From: Zhengitettix transpicula
Lineage: Eukaryota > Arthropoda > Insecta > Orthoptera > Tetrigidae
DNA length: 64,000 bases
Direction: 5' to 3'
Assembly (NCBI GenBank): GCA_037074705.1
Contig: CM073596.1
Coordinates: forward strand, 54,030,001-54,094,000
The notes under the pieces were generated by a model. The model worked only from the letters and a program-made list of their open reading frames with translations, searched no databases and was not told the origin of the DNA. A program made the translations under genes and the position numbers. Within the stretch, counting starts at the first letter, position 1, and each line of letters opens with the position of its first letter. Positions 34,415 through 46,861 of the stretch are shown here, piece by piece.

Positions 34415-36180
34415 TATTGAATCTCAATTTAAATTTTGTCTGTATAAAAGTCGTATTTAGTATTTTTAATAGACGTTAATTTAATGTTACAAAGAGGGAA
34501 AAATATACGAGAAAAGAGGGGAGGAAGAATACGGGAATAACAGTATATGCACAAAGAAGAGGAAAAATTAACATGGAAAAGGAGAAAAACAAAAAGGCAT
34601 AGTGGCGCAAAAAACATGAACCATACAGATTAGGTTTATTGAGAAAAGTTGACAGCGACGAATTAAGAAATCGAATAGAAGACGAAAAGGAGAACAAGGT
34701 AGTTAGAGAGTGAAAGTCAAAGAACAATTCTACGTCCCTGGAGAAAAAGGAGAGCCATTACGATATTTCACACAGGAACGGATATTCCACCCCAGAGTTC
34801 CTTTGCATTAATCACTCTATATTTGCCCTTGATATCCACCAGTTTTTCTTCTTCTATTTCGTCGCTCAATAAACCTTATCTAGTCTGTTTTATCTTTAAG
34901 TCTTTGCCTTTTTGTTTCTACTGCTTTCCTTAGTTCTTTTTTTTCCCTGTCCTCGAAGTTTCTTCGTCTTTACTCAGAGAATCGAATACCCGACGAAAAA
35001 AATTACTTATAATATTACATCACCGTTGGGAAGAATTTTTAAAACTATTCATATGAGGAACAAAAAACATATTTGTGTTATAATTACGCTATGGAGCACG
35101 TCACTATTGTTATTATTTTATCGGAGAGTGACTCCATGTTGGTATTGAAAGTTTTGGGTCTTGTAGAGTAAGTGGATTGTTCCCCCTTCCCCTAAAACTT
35201 TCGTCTCCAGTGGAAGAAGAGAAGCGCGAACAATGTCTTCGGCCTCGTCTCGTCGCAGCCTTTTTTTTCCCCCTTTCTATATTCACCGTAGTGAACTTTT
35301 CCTTCGCAGTCTCTTATTGCTTCTGTGAAACATTCGACGACGCGATGACAGTCTACACGTACATCTCGTCTCTCTGCAAATCCAAACTACATCTTCAACA
35401 ACTTTTTTTTAGCAGCTGTGTCTTCCTGTCTCCCGCGTTACCACTACCGCGTTTTATTAAAATTATCACAAGGGATATGTAACGAGATGGCACGTCCCTT
35501 GGTGCGGATTATTTGTGGAGGTTCGATCCAATCAGGAAGGCGCGTTCTTCTCAGGTCACCGCCATTACTCTCCGGGCTGCTTTATGCAAACGGCACACGA
35601 CAAAGTAATGGCGGAGGAAGGGGAAGGGGAGTGTTTTCCGGAAAATTGGGTGGTTTCCTCTCCATTAGTCCGGAAACTTGAACGGGGAAAAGACAGAAGA
35701 AGAAAAGCGACTGCAGCTGACAGTCCTGGCTCGTGGAGTCCTTCCTCAAGAAACTTTAACCTACACACAAGTAAACTACGGTCCTCAATCACAGACTTTG
35801 GCGGATTCATCATTTAATTGAATATTTTCCCTAGATAAAGGGGCACGAGGGAACGTTTCTGCGGTTGCTCAGTTTTTGTGACGAGGCAAATTCAAATACA
35901 AGGTTTCTACAAACGTTGTGTGGTATTTAAATCATCACTTCTTGCTATTCTTATTATTATTAATTTTAAAAACAGGAAAATTATTACTTTTAATAATTAT
36001 TTATTTCATCTTCCAAACTAAAATATAATTCTCCCAAATTCTTTACAAATTTTATCCTTAAAGGCAATCACTAACGTTATTAATAACACACCCTCATTAC
36101 TGTACGTTGGGTTGATTGAAAGAAAATTTATCTTCTAATAAATAAAAGTGACTGAGTGTGTGTGTGTGTTTGTGCGTAGG
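34415..36180. other. Intergenic DNA
   Basis: No gene supported. 34485-34740 is purine-rich, giving open minus-strand frames of Phe/Leu/Ser. ACAAACGTTGTGTGGTATTT at 35911 matches the flank of the hammerhead-like ends at 24040 and 31215. TG run at 36159-36170. Confidence 0.45.
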
Positions 36181-36184
36181 TTTC

Positions 36185-37088
36185 GCTTAATTAAATCTAC
36201 ATCCGTGGAGAAAAAAAATTGACGATATTTTGCACACGTGTTCCTTTCGAACCATAAACAAACACTGCGGGTAAGACACGACGATCACCCCCAGGGGTGG
36301 AGGTGGAAATTTTCAAACTACCTAAAACGGCCAAAATTAGCGTCGAAAAAATCATATTCGGGATTAATTACATTGATCGTGTTTCCCCCGATGTTTTGTG
36401 TGTAACTTCAAACCGCTGGGAAGGGAACATCCTTAAGTATGTAGGTGCGTTACACGCGGTTAACGGTGTCCCTGAGTTTAATTATGACATTCAACTTGCC
36501 TGTTAATGAGGAGTGGAAGGCGAAAACGAAATACCGCAGTCAATCTTATACACGTGGACGACATTTTGTCTCGCTAAAGGTGCCGGGAATAGTTTAGAGT
36601 GTTTTAAAATAGCGAGAGTATTTTTTTCGTCTTTTAAGATACCGGAATTATTCTTCGATCTCTTAAGGTGTTGTGAGTATTTCAGACAGTCTTATGATTT
36701 CGGGAGTATTTCCGACTATCTTAAGGTACATGGAGAAACATTGAGTGGCTTAGGGCACTAGGAGTACAATTAACTCTCTGAAGATGGTACGTGTATTAGG
36801 GTACCTTGTACAATTTTTAAGTCTTTTAAGCTACTAAAAATATTTTTGAATCTTTCGACGCACGGGGAGTATTTTAGACACCATTAAGTTACTATGAGTA
36901 GTACTTATATCGTTTGTGGAGTATTTATGGTTCTCTAAAGGTACGTTTCTGGGAGGGTTTCGGATGAAATTGTGCATTCGCTTGCATAAGAAAGTTAAAT
37001 TACTTCTTGACTAATATATTACTGTAGAATTAAATAATTTTGGGTCTGATATAAATAAATAGCCGGGCAACACCCGACACTCAGAATA
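36185..37088 (+). mobile_element. HelX copy, minisatellite-bearing subtype
   Basis: Family blocks CACGTGTTCCTTTCGAACCA, AACAAACACTG, GGGGTGGAGGTGGAAATTTT and TTTAATTATGACATTCAACT, followed by a 29-30-bp minisatellite and a 3' part TTACTTCTTGACTAATATAT...GCCGGGCAACACCCGAC. The 3' part is shared with the copy ending at 45896. The terminal CTAG is mutated (CACTCAG). Confidence 0.68.
36575..36960 (+). repeat. 29-30-bp minisatellite inside HelX
   Basis: Seven consecutive readable units of 29-30 bp around TAAGGTACCGGGAGTATTT then GACTCTCT (36575-36780), and further eroded units to about 36960. The same unit, also eroded, occurs at 45360-45790 in the other HelX copy of this subtype, so the array was part of the mobile unit. 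Confidence 0.75.
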
Positions 37089-37089
37089 T

Positions 37090-40000
37090 AAATCCTAAAC
37101 GTAAAAAACTATTAATTTTTGTGTTTTAAAATTACTAACTGAAAAAAAAAATATTGGAGAAACTCGTTGCCTTGTTTTGATTTGTGTTTAATTGAATTGA
37201 ATGCACATAGCTGATAAATAAATGAGAGGAGACAGATTGAGAGATAATCTGAGATACATTGATAAATAAACGGACATGAAGAGATTGACAGAGTTAATAG
37301 AAAGAAATAAGGAAAGACGTAAAGAGATAAAGAGAGAGATTTAAAGAAAGAGCGAAACAAATACAGATAAGCTGAGAGAACGAAGGTGAATGTCGTTGGA
37401 AAATATATTCGCCGTCATGTCCCTCGCTCTTCAATGCCACTTCCAGCCTTGCCGGTACCGTACTATTCTCCCATTAAAGAAACTTCATATTTCAAAAAAA
37501 AAAAATAGAACCACAGCATTGATAAGCTGAAACCTTAAATGCCAGTATTTTAAAAACGAAGCCCAAAATTATTGTTCTCAATTTAATTTTATAAACGTGG
37601 AAACGTTGGGAATAAATAAATATTTTAACCCCTTTGAAACACCCCGAGAATATTTGATTTATAAATTATCCACCGGTGAAGCCCCCATCACTCATGACGT
37701 ATGAAAGACGACGAGTTTAGCTTGTCTCTGACTCCTCGTGACGTCAGGAAAAAACGGAACAGCCGAGGTACTCGTTTTCCTTTACCCAGAAAATTCTGCG
37801 CCAATCACTTCCCAAATATAAATAATTTTGATGTTTATCAAAAACGCTGTCTTTATCAGGTTTCCAACCGAGTAAACAATTGTATTCGCGACGTTTCAAT
37901 GACGCTCACTGTCATTGTCTTCTAGAAGATTTTTTTTGTCGTAAGAAATAATAAAAAACCTTTCGTCCCAAATCTCATGCTGGCGTTTTAAAGCCGAGGG
38001 GAATGAGATCCTTATATAACACTGACGTCATCACACAAAGGTTCCGAGACGGTTCTATTCGTATAGTCTAATTACTTTAATTAGAGTTACTGCAGGTATT
38101 TTACAAGGGTGGAAAGGGGAAAAAACAAATAACCCACAATCCTGAAAGTAATCAAAGGCATTTCCCTTGCAAATCTGATAGCCCCAGTTGCTGGTATTTC
38201 CTTGAAGAGAAAGAGTTATAATTTTAAGAAGGCAGTTATCGTTAAAATTTCATTAGTGCAGAGCAAAGCAGAGAAAGAACAAATAGGATCTTGGAACGAC
38301 GGGGGTAAAATAAAAACCATCCGAGTTAATGGCACATTTAAGGAGAAATATTGTGCTGGAAGTTGAAATAACTTATCTTTGCATTTGCAAGAAATTTTTA
38401 GTTAACAAAAGTCGATTTTAAATGTTATTTTCCTTTTATAAACATTTATTTATCGATTGTGTAATACGGAAATAACTATTTCTGAGTCAGTAAGGAATGA
38501 AAATGGACGATTTCCGTACATAGCAATTTTGAAACGGTCTTCGCTGAGTCGCCCATCCGGGATTTATTTGTACAGTCTCTGGATTGTGCTGACTACTGTA
38601 AAGCCTTATTTCCATTTGCGCACTCAGCGCCGCGGATTAACGGTCACGGTCATAACAATTCTTACGACAAGCGTGAAATAACGCTCAGCCAGATTATGCA
38701 AAGACTCCTCCTGGAGCAACAACTTCTTTCCTGTCTGCATATATATCTCCACCCCACTGCAGAAGCTGAGAAGGAAGTCTCCCCTTCCCACTTTTTTCAA
38801 GACTGTCCGGCTCTTTTCCGCCTCACCGCTGGATGTGACGTCGTCTTGTACTTTTCTACATCTCCTGTTCCTTTTCTCATGGGCAATGGAAAGGGGTGGA
38901 CTGCATTTTTCCGATGCAGGCCCTCCATTTCTTCACAATGCGACGAAGGGGATTTTCTTTCCGTTATCCATCGGCAGGCCGGATTTCCGTAGTCTATTTT
39001 GAACGAGAAGAAAAAACTACATGTAAGCGTGTGCCAGTACCGAAACGATTAGAGAATGGGAGAAATTTCAAGCACTTTGATTAGTGTTTCAGTCTGCAAA
39101 GCTTATTAAAATCGCTTAGGACGAAACAAAAACTTATGACTATCTTTTCCGTGAAGGTACCGGTGTACGTCTAACTCAGAAATTTTAGTGAAACAACGGC
39201 ACCTAATCGCGACATCGAGGCTCAAGCGTTGTTGTGCATAGCTCCCCGAGAAGTCCGTTTATCGGAAACATGAAAACGTCTGTGTTATATGTACACTAAT
39301 TAGATAAATAGAATGAATACGACAGTATCTGCCGAAAGCTCACGACTGCAATAAAAGATTTTAATACTGAAAATGGGGAATTAAGTCACATTGACACGTT
39401 TTAAGGGCAATAACTATGAGTGGGTATGCAAGGAAACCGCTCTCTTAATACAAAATTGTCCAAATATTTACTGATTTTAGATGAGTTTACAAATAATAGT
39501 CACCACTACAGATTCCTCGGTCTCTGATAATCCGGCGTCATTTGGAAAGAACATAAAAAGAGAAGGAAATGAAGATATTCTCAAAGCTGTCACAAACAAT
39601 AAGGCTGTATCAAGAGCACGACGATGGAAAAACCTCGTGTAAATTCGGTCCTTTGGACAATTATTTTTTGGATTTTTTTTGTAACTAACGAGTTTAACTT
39701 ATAAATTGGAGGAATTATTATGTAATATTATTCTTAATATATAAATAAATAGTCGAATAACAGACAAACTAAGTGATAAAATAAATACCTTATAACGGTT
39801 CTGCAATTCCTGTTTCCAAGGGTCAGGTGATTCAAAATCGCAAGAGCTGCAAAAACGCCTCCGTTCACGCTACTCTTACGCTTCTAAATCATCTGACTCT
39901 TTGCAACACGGATTCCAGAAACGAGGCGAGGTATTTATTTTATCCATCAATTTTATCTGTTAATCGGTTTCCTCTTGACCTAATTAACATAATTCTATTT

Positions 40001-41020
40001 TATCAGCTACGACCAGACTTGCACATATCAGGATTGACTTCCTTCACCTGAAGTTTGAGGCTCACTGTCTCTCGTTCAAGACTGAGTCCATCATCCTGAT
40101 AGGATAGTGGGAAAGTCGTCTCTCTTAGCACGGTCGCTTTAAGCACCACACCGATATCTACATTCCCGTATAAATGAACTACGGGTCTCTGGCAATCGTA
40201 AAGACTTCCATCAAGTCAGTGTAGACAAAAAAAATGTTGATGGTACTGAGAGTAACACTTTAATAAATTATGCACGTCGTCAGCAAAATAATAACAGAAC
40301 CATTATCACGGACATAAAAATGAGTAATAGCAAATCCCAGGGAAATGTGGGGAGGGGCTAAACGCGCGGAGCCTGTGAGAAATATGGTGTTACGAGGAGC
40401 TCAGCTAATTCCCCGTTATTCAGACAGAACGCGCGTAATTTCTCTCGGCTAAAATCCTACTAATTTTATCAAACGAATGGAGCCACCGCAGCCAGCAAAA
40501 CAGCCGCAAAAGCCTTCATTCGCTTCTGCTAAACAGTTAAAGGGAGCCGTTATAATAACTGTGGGGAGGCGGAGGCTATGGGGGTAATTATTCCCCCGGG
40601 GTTGCCTCGCCTTCATATGATATACATTCAGTCTTCCTTACAGACCTCCAGCAAGTGGAAAACCACAGCGAATCAAAACACTTGCGTATCTCTGGGTCAC
40701 CGTCTGAGGTCAAAGCAACTCGTAATTACGTAACTTCAAGTTCAACTATCAGAAACATTAATTAGATAAAAAAAAGTAGTCAATAAATAGAAGAAATTAG
40801 GGCATAAAATAAATGAACGCTCATGTGACTCAAATTAATGAGCGCTGTACAAAACCAAAGACAATAAGGGATCGTAGAAATTAATGAGTTTCATAGGATT
40901 GGTTTGTAGCTTCATTTCAGTGACGCTTGACTAAATATGAAGTATATAGATACAATTATGGAATAGTCCACGGCTGATGTCAACCTTTAAAATATTATCA
41001 TTTGGAGGCCAGAGATTGCC
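37090..41020. other. Intergenic DNA with GC-rich island
   Basis: No gene supported in nearly 4 kb. 40330-40620 is GC-richer (GCGCGGAGCC, CACCGCAGCCAGC, GGGGAGGCGGAGG) and looks unlike its surroundings; a conserved non-coding segment is possible. Short frames at 38457-39084 show no motif. Confidence 0.4.
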
Positions 41021-41024
41021 TTTT

Positions 41025-41130
41025 ATATTGGACACACATGTTCATTGATACTGGTATTAAGTGACCTTTTAGTTCGACCTATGTAGCAGGAATTACATTC
41101 ACAATGTTTGCTGTAGATGTCAAGTGAGTC
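41025..41130 (-). pseudogene. Penelope-like GIY-YIG endonuclease fragment (copy P6)
   Basis: Minus strand translation: SLDIYSKHCECNSCYIGRTK, then RSLNTSINEHV, then a stop. This is the best-kept core in the window. It has the Cys-x-Cys-x2-Cys cluster, intact YIG, RTKRSLNT basic segment and EH, all in one frame for about 35 residues. Nothing of the reverse transcriptase is seen. Fragment of a dead element. Confidence 0.82.
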
Positions 41131-41134
41131 CTGG

Positions 41135-42490
41135 TGGATTTTTTTTTTATAAAGAAGGATCTTTAAAAATTTGAACGAACTTGTTATGTAAAAAATTTGT
41201 ATTAAGGGAAAACAAAAAAAAAGGTTTCAGGTGTTTGGATGGAGAATAGCAGTAGGATGTTGGAATCTGTTCATAGCGTTGAAATGTTTATTAATAAAAT
41301 TTAAAGGGTAAATTAAAATGAAACTTGGAGCCAGAATATTTTATGTAAAGGAGTAAAAGTCCTGAGTATGTAATATTTCTGAAGCAATTGGCGAGAATGG
41401 AAATATTCTGACGTAAAAGAAATTATGAGGACGGTTCGTTTCGCGTTCCCGAGTATCTGCTATGTAGCAAACATATTCTTCGACAAGATGTCATTTCTTA
41501 TGGAACCGACACCCTGCTTTCGGAATCAGCTTTTCTCCCCCAAATCGTTCTTAAGGATGTTGAAGATATTAGATATTCCACTTTCTATGAAGACATCCGA
41601 AAGTGAGGCGTGAAGTTTTGTTTGGTTCCATGGTGAAGACGTGATACTCTACTTAAAAAAGTCTTCGAATGACTAATGCCACACAAAACGTTTAATTTTC
41701 TCAAGACAATCTGATCTAAAACAGACACTCTATAAACAATTTTGATTTTCCCCAGTGAATATTTCGCTTGTTACAGAACACTCAACAACAATGTTTCTAA
41801 TACCAGCGAGACTGCATTAAAGGGTTGTAATTGTCAATTACAACCAAAAAAAAGTTAATACTTGTTATATTGAGGGAATGCTTTTGAGTAGGACTGTATA
41901 GGATTTCGAGGTTGCTGGAACGACGAGGAAGAGGCTGGGCGTCTGTTTGCAGAGGCGTGGCCTAGGGAACGGCACGTAGGGCATCGATCCCCCTACAAAA
42001 TAAAATAAAAATACCACGATCTCTACCCAAAAAAAATATCAACAACTAAGTTCACACTATCAAGTCTATGAGAATATGTAGGATAATTACTTTCACGTTA
42101 TTCCACTACTTTTCCATTAATAAATAGATTTATCTGACTATTTTAAAATTAATAAGTTAACAGCCTAAGTCAGAAACCTAATCTGATTAAGTGTAAAACA
42201 TTCTAATAGGAAAAACACGGTTACACAGAAACCTAAGTTTCAAACCCGGATTTTTGGGGCCTCTTCAACTGCTGTAATTTTCAATTAAATGATTTATACT
42301 CTGAAAATTCCAAGAGAAAAAAATATTATGGGTTTATTGAGTTTAGATTTATAATAGACCCTTGTATCTTTAATTATAAATCGTATAAAAATCCGAAATG
42401 GACTATAAACGCAGAAGCCAATCATTAAAGATGCTCCGCCTTATTAATAAACACTCCGAGGTTGAGAAACCCGCTAGAATAATCGTGGAT
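41135..42490. other. Intergenic DNA with a perfect hairpin
   Basis: GGTTGTAATT-GTC-AATTACAACC at 41823-41845 is a perfect 10-bp stem with a 3-base loop, followed by A8. No gene supported elsewhere. Confidence 0.5.
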
Positions 42491-42496
42491 ATGATA

Positions 42497-42633
42497 ATTC
42501 CATCGGAAGGGCGGGGGACAAGAACAAAATTCCCGACCTACCTGATGCAGGGTTTTCTAGGGTTTGTGCTGCATCACTTTTAGGCGGATACCGGGTAGGA
42601 TCCTTAAACTACAGCCCGGGGACACGAATCTCT
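42497..42633 (+). mobile_element. RetA copy 11, internal fragment
   Basis: CATCGGAAGGGCGGGGGACA to AAACTACAGCCCGGGGACAC, with the CATCACTTTTAGGCG subfamily variant. Truncated at both ends. Confidence 0.8.
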
Positions 42634-42849
42634 GGCTGTATCAAATAATTATTATTATCACCCATAGGGGTGCAAGAGGTAGCTTAAACCCTTGTGGGTT
42701 GTCCCTGGATCTTCAGTGATAATGTGGACCAAATTTGGTCGAAATTAATTTCCAATAATAACCGTGCATAATAAAATAACTTACATATTAAGTGTCCTGC
42801 AATATTATGCTTCATTTCGTAAAAACGAAACTTTCTGGAAAATGACACA

Positions 42850-42909
42850 TCGGGATTTTGTCCTTTCGGGATATTGTTGTCGGGAAAATTTGTGTCGGGA
42901 TTTTGTACT
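42850..42909. repeat. Four-unit, about 15-bp degenerate tandem repeat
   Basis: TCGGGATTTTGT-type units start at 42850, 42866, 42880 and 42895. Confidence 0.75.
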
Positions 42910-42914
42910 AGACC

Positions 42915-43350
42915 CCAGGGAATCATAAATTATATTTAAATAACTAGTTAACATATTTCACATTAATATTATAAATTATTGGCTGTTTAATGCATTATTC
43001 CAATGTCAGTATGGAAAAATATAGACATTAATCGCGTAAAAATTTAATATTTTGCGACTCGAAGTGATACTAATAATTATTATAAATTATATTTGCCTTG
43101 TAACTAATAAATTAATTTTTGTACGTTAATAACCACGCTGATTTATTTCCTTAAACATCTTCTTACGCTCATTTCGGGTAAAATGGCCATTGGCTTGGTA
43201 ATTCTAATCGTAATTAATTTTTATATCATCAATTTTGGTTAATATTTACGAAATGATATAGAAATCGTAAGTTAAATCTATTTTATATTAAAAATAATTC
43301 TTAGTATACTCTTTTATAATTTTTGAAATTTTTATTTCAATTTTATAAGT
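42915..43350. other. Intergenic DNA
   Basis: Nothing recognised. Confidence 0.5.
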
Positions 43351-43354
43351 ACAC

Positions 43355-43388
43355 CTGATGAAGTCCTAGACTGAGGTACGTTGCGAAA
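43355..43388 (+). other. Hammerhead-like core motif
   Basis: ACAC-CTGATGA (43355-43361), then AGTC-CTA-GACT (a four-pair hairpin) and 12 more bases, then GAAA at 43385. Core bases are intact but the insert is longer than in the other copies. Confidence 0.38.
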
Positions 43389-43389
43389 T

Positions 43390-44600
43390 TTAAGGGGTTT
43401 TTTTTGTTAATAAATTACATATAATTTTTTTGTATTCTTCTATTGTTCAAAAAGTCTGTCAGTTGGTCATTAAAGATATCTTATTATAATTAAAAAACAA
43501 ACGTAAAAATATGTATTTTACATACTATTTACATACACAAATCACCTGTAATGAAAAAAATCTACCATTTCCAATTTTACTCGGGGTTTGTAGTTTTTTT
43601 GGGAGTGACTGAAACCTTGCGTAGTTTTATAAGAAAAGGAAAAAAGGGGGGATAAAAGTTTTGAGCTAACTGTAAGGGGAAATAATGGGTTGGTAACCTT
43701 GAGAGGTAAGAGGGTTGACCTTTCTTTTTGTTAGGGTTGAAGGTGGCAATATACGAGGCCACGTCCCGAGGACCAACTTTGAGATTAATATTGTCCCGTG
43801 ACATCCCCCGGGGGGAGGTAGGAGGGGGGGGGTGAAGCCCCAAGGAAAGAAACGCAAGATTAATGTTGGCTCCAGGTGACACGGTTTAATCCTATACATT
43901 TCTGAAGAGCAGAGCACAGAGAGAGAGACAGACGGGGAAGGAACGACGCAGCATTCTCCACCTTTGCAGAACCAACGGTTACTGCAAAAAAGATCCACAT
44001 ATATTCCTCGCAGAAGCTGTATCAATCTTCTTTACAAGTAGTTGTAACGCCGCGACACGAGAAACGCATAAAAAGATATATTTTGGAGGTCGCGGCGTGA
44101 GAAGTTTCGCGAGAGTGCAAAGAAGAAGTGCTTCTGAAGCTGTATCTGGTGAGAAATACCTCGGCGACAGCAAAATGGCTGCGTTAGTTTTTCCCTGAAG
44201 TGATGAAAGCGAGAATTTGCAAATTTTTTTTCTTGGTTCTTGTATCTCCATTTTCTGTGGTGTCCTTAACAATCACTGGAGAGGAGTTCCTTAGTCTGTG
44301 AGACGAAATAAACGCAAGATAGTTTCATAATCACAGCCGAGGTCACAAAGAACAGCAGACAAAAGTGAGTACCAAGGGGTAAATAATCTTACTATGAATG
44401 GTAAGGATCCGCTTGGTAGCAGTTTGAGAAACAAATGCATAATCAAATGTGTAAACTAAAATAATAACACATTCTCGAAGCAAAAAAAATAATTCTCGCA
44501 TATCTTAAACAATTTTTCACAACTTCACTAAAAAAACATTGAAAAACATTTCAAAACACTGATAATTATTTTGTTTTAGTGGGGAAACACATTTGATTTC
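43390..44600. other. Intergenic DNA
   Basis: No gene supported. Overlapping minus frames at 43577-44272 lack any motif. A G-rich tract lies at 43809-43835. Confidence 0.45.
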
Positions 44601-44603
44601 CAT

Positions 44604-44685
44604 ACTGTTGTTTATAAATTTAATTGTAAAAAAAATTAAAGCGTGCGTTATATTGGTCGGGCTAAGAGGTCTTAACTAGAACGTA
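44604..44685 (+). pseudogene. Penelope-like GIY-YIG endonuclease fragment (copy P7)
   Basis: One frame gives VYKFNCKKN, a stop, then SVRYIGRAKRS and another stop. Alignment with P6 shows the Cys-rich segment and the YIGR-KRS core. The Cys before YIG has become Arg, and two stops interrupt it. The next codons, LERKNTKK, fit the eroded basic helix. Confidence 0.65.
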
Positions 44686-44884
44686 AGAACACGAAGAAAA
44701 TTTTAGTTCCCCCCAAAAAAAATGGCACATAACTAAAAAAAATTATAATAGCAAAAATCTACAACTACTGTAAAGTCAAATACATGTAAATCTGATTGTT
44801 TATAAATAAATTCTGACCTTTCGCCTATTTACAGTAATTATTTACTAAATAAAATAGACCGATGTTCAGCATAAAAATCTAAAC

Positions 44885-45896
44885 TCGTAGAGAAATTTCC
44901 ACCACTTTTGAACACGCGTTTCTTACGAACCAGAAACAAAAAAATATTGGGGTAAGGCACGACTATAGCCCCTAGGGTCGGGGGTTGAAATTTTTAAACA
45001 ACTTAAAACGACCGATATTCACGTTGAAGGAAAATATTACGGGGGTCAATGAGACTGATGTTTTTAGTGTATAATTTCAACCTTTTTGGGCATGGGATAA
45101 ACCGAGATTCGAGTCGAATCCGTGGTTATGGATGTCGCTAAGCTTAATAATGACATTCAACTCGCGGGTTGAGTTGAACTTCAAGTCCTAGGAGTGGGGG
45201 TAGAAGAGAGATAATAATGTTCTGAAATCAATCTTAAACACTAATTTACAGATTTTACTTACGTTACGAAACAAACACTGGATCGGTAAAAGCCCCAGGG
45301 CTATCACCTATAGAAGTTGGGGGAGGATTTTTCAGAAATTTTAAATTACATAGAATATTTTTAAAGCTTTAAGTACCGTAATATTTTTTACCGTCTTAAG
45401 ATACTGGGCTTTATTTTGATCTTTTTAGAGTAGCGAGAGTATTTTTGAGTCTCTTAAGATAACGGAATTATTATTTACTGTTCGTTGACTCTTTGACTCT
45501 CCTAAGGTAATACGAGTATTTTTGTATCTTAAGTGATTATTTTTTATTCTCTTAACCTACCCGTAGTATTTTATACTCTTAATGGTAACAAGAGTATTTC
45601 GACACAGTTACAAGACAATAAAATGACTTGCTTATACCACGGGGAGTATAATTAACTCCCTTAAGGCAGTGCGTCTATTTTTTACTGTATTAAGGCACTG
45701 AGTATATTTATTCGAGAGTATTTTTTTTTCATAAATGGTACCGGGAGTATTTATTCTTCTCTAAAGGCACTGATAAATTCTGATGAAATTAGCATTTCCT
45801 CTTCATAGGTAAGGTTAAGTCACTTCTTGACTAATAGATTAATACTTTTTCGGGCCCATATAAATATGTACCTGGCTACATCGGGCATGCAGCTAG
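44885..45896 (+). mobile_element. HelX copy, minisatellite-bearing subtype, 3' end intact
   Basis: CACGCGTTTCTTACGAACCA, GGGGTAAGGCACGAC, CGTGGTTATGGATGTCGCTA and TTAATAATGACATTCAACTC give the family order. The minisatellite spans about 45360-45790. The 3' part TCACTTCTTGACTAATAGAT...CATCGGGCATGCAG ends in CTAG then T (45893-45897). Confidence 0.7.
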
Positions 45897-46040
45897 TAGT
45901 TAGTGCAAGTGAGATCTAGTTTCAACTTATATTTATAATAAAATATATTTTAGATAACGTATGGTATACAATTATATATAAAGAAAACTTCGTAAATGTT
46001 GCACATAAAAGGCAACCTCAATTTCCATTAAAAATAAAAC

Positions 46041-46179
46041 AGGTTACGGTTATAAATCACAACATAATATATAAAAGCAAAGATACTGTAGTAGAAGTAC
46101 ATAGATGTTAACATCTATGAACTTCTACTACAGTATCTTTGCTCTTATATTTTATGTTGTGATTTATATTTTCTAACCT
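46041..46179. mobile_element. 139-bp near-perfect hairpin (fold-back element)
   Basis: Arms of about 68 bp with only a few mismatches and one indel. The ends are AGGTTA...TAACCT, and the dyad centre CATAGATGTTAACATCTATG lies at 46100-46119. There is essentially no loop. It looks like a solo fold-back MITE; no superfamily is assigned. Confidence 0.88.
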
Positions 46180-46818
46180 CAGTTCGTCTATATCTTTTAT
46201 TTTACAAAGACGTATCAAGAAAGTCGAAATTGCAATAATTTTAATTTTTTTCTCAATAATTGTAGATATAATTTATTTTTAAAAAATCTCATAGTTTTTC
46301 CAAAATAAATCAGTCACGTCGCATGCTTATATTTTATTACCCCCCAAGCTTCCATCGACGCCTTTCTGATTCCATCTTTCGCCGTTATGTTTGTTTAATC
46401 CACTGGGCCCTTCTCTGTTAAATTCTGGTCCTGTGTAAGCTTGTACCCTTGGAGATGTCGCTCCTTGCAACCCCCTCTTAATTGCTACCCGATGTAATCC
46501 GTCATCATTTAATGGACGGTTCCCTAGTTTAGAACCGTGTTGTACTTAATGGACACGATATTGACTCGACGCAGCGGAAAATTGCACGTGTGTGTGTGTG
46601 TGTGTTTAGAGATTTGAGAGAGATTATTGGCTTGTAATATTTCCCCACCAAAACTCGTCCTGCAGACCAAATATTGGAGCAAATTAATCCAACTCTAATG
46701 GCGGCTGTTGCTGTGTTTGTGTTTATTGCAAAGTCCAATTACCGAGGGGCTGATGCAAAGCCAAAATTGCGGACTTACCTTTTGCCGCCACCGTCACTCG
46801 AAGTGTGAGTGTAAATTA

Positions 46819-46820
<2 letters not shown>
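46180..46820. other. Intergenic DNA, moderately GC-rich
   Basis: 46330-46800 is less AT-rich than neighbours and has (TG)9 at 46589-46606. No gene supported. Confidence 0.45.

Positions 46821-46822
<2 letters not shown>

Positions 46823-46856
<34 letters not shown>
46823..46856. repeat. TA microsatellite
   Basis: About 17 TA units at the start of the HelX-related segment that follows. Confidence 0.95.

Positions 46857-46861
<5 letters not shown>

Noticed and set aside
36781..36815. CTGAAGATGGTACGTG as a hammerhead-like core
   Set aside because: It is part of the HelX minisatellite and has no downstream GAAA.
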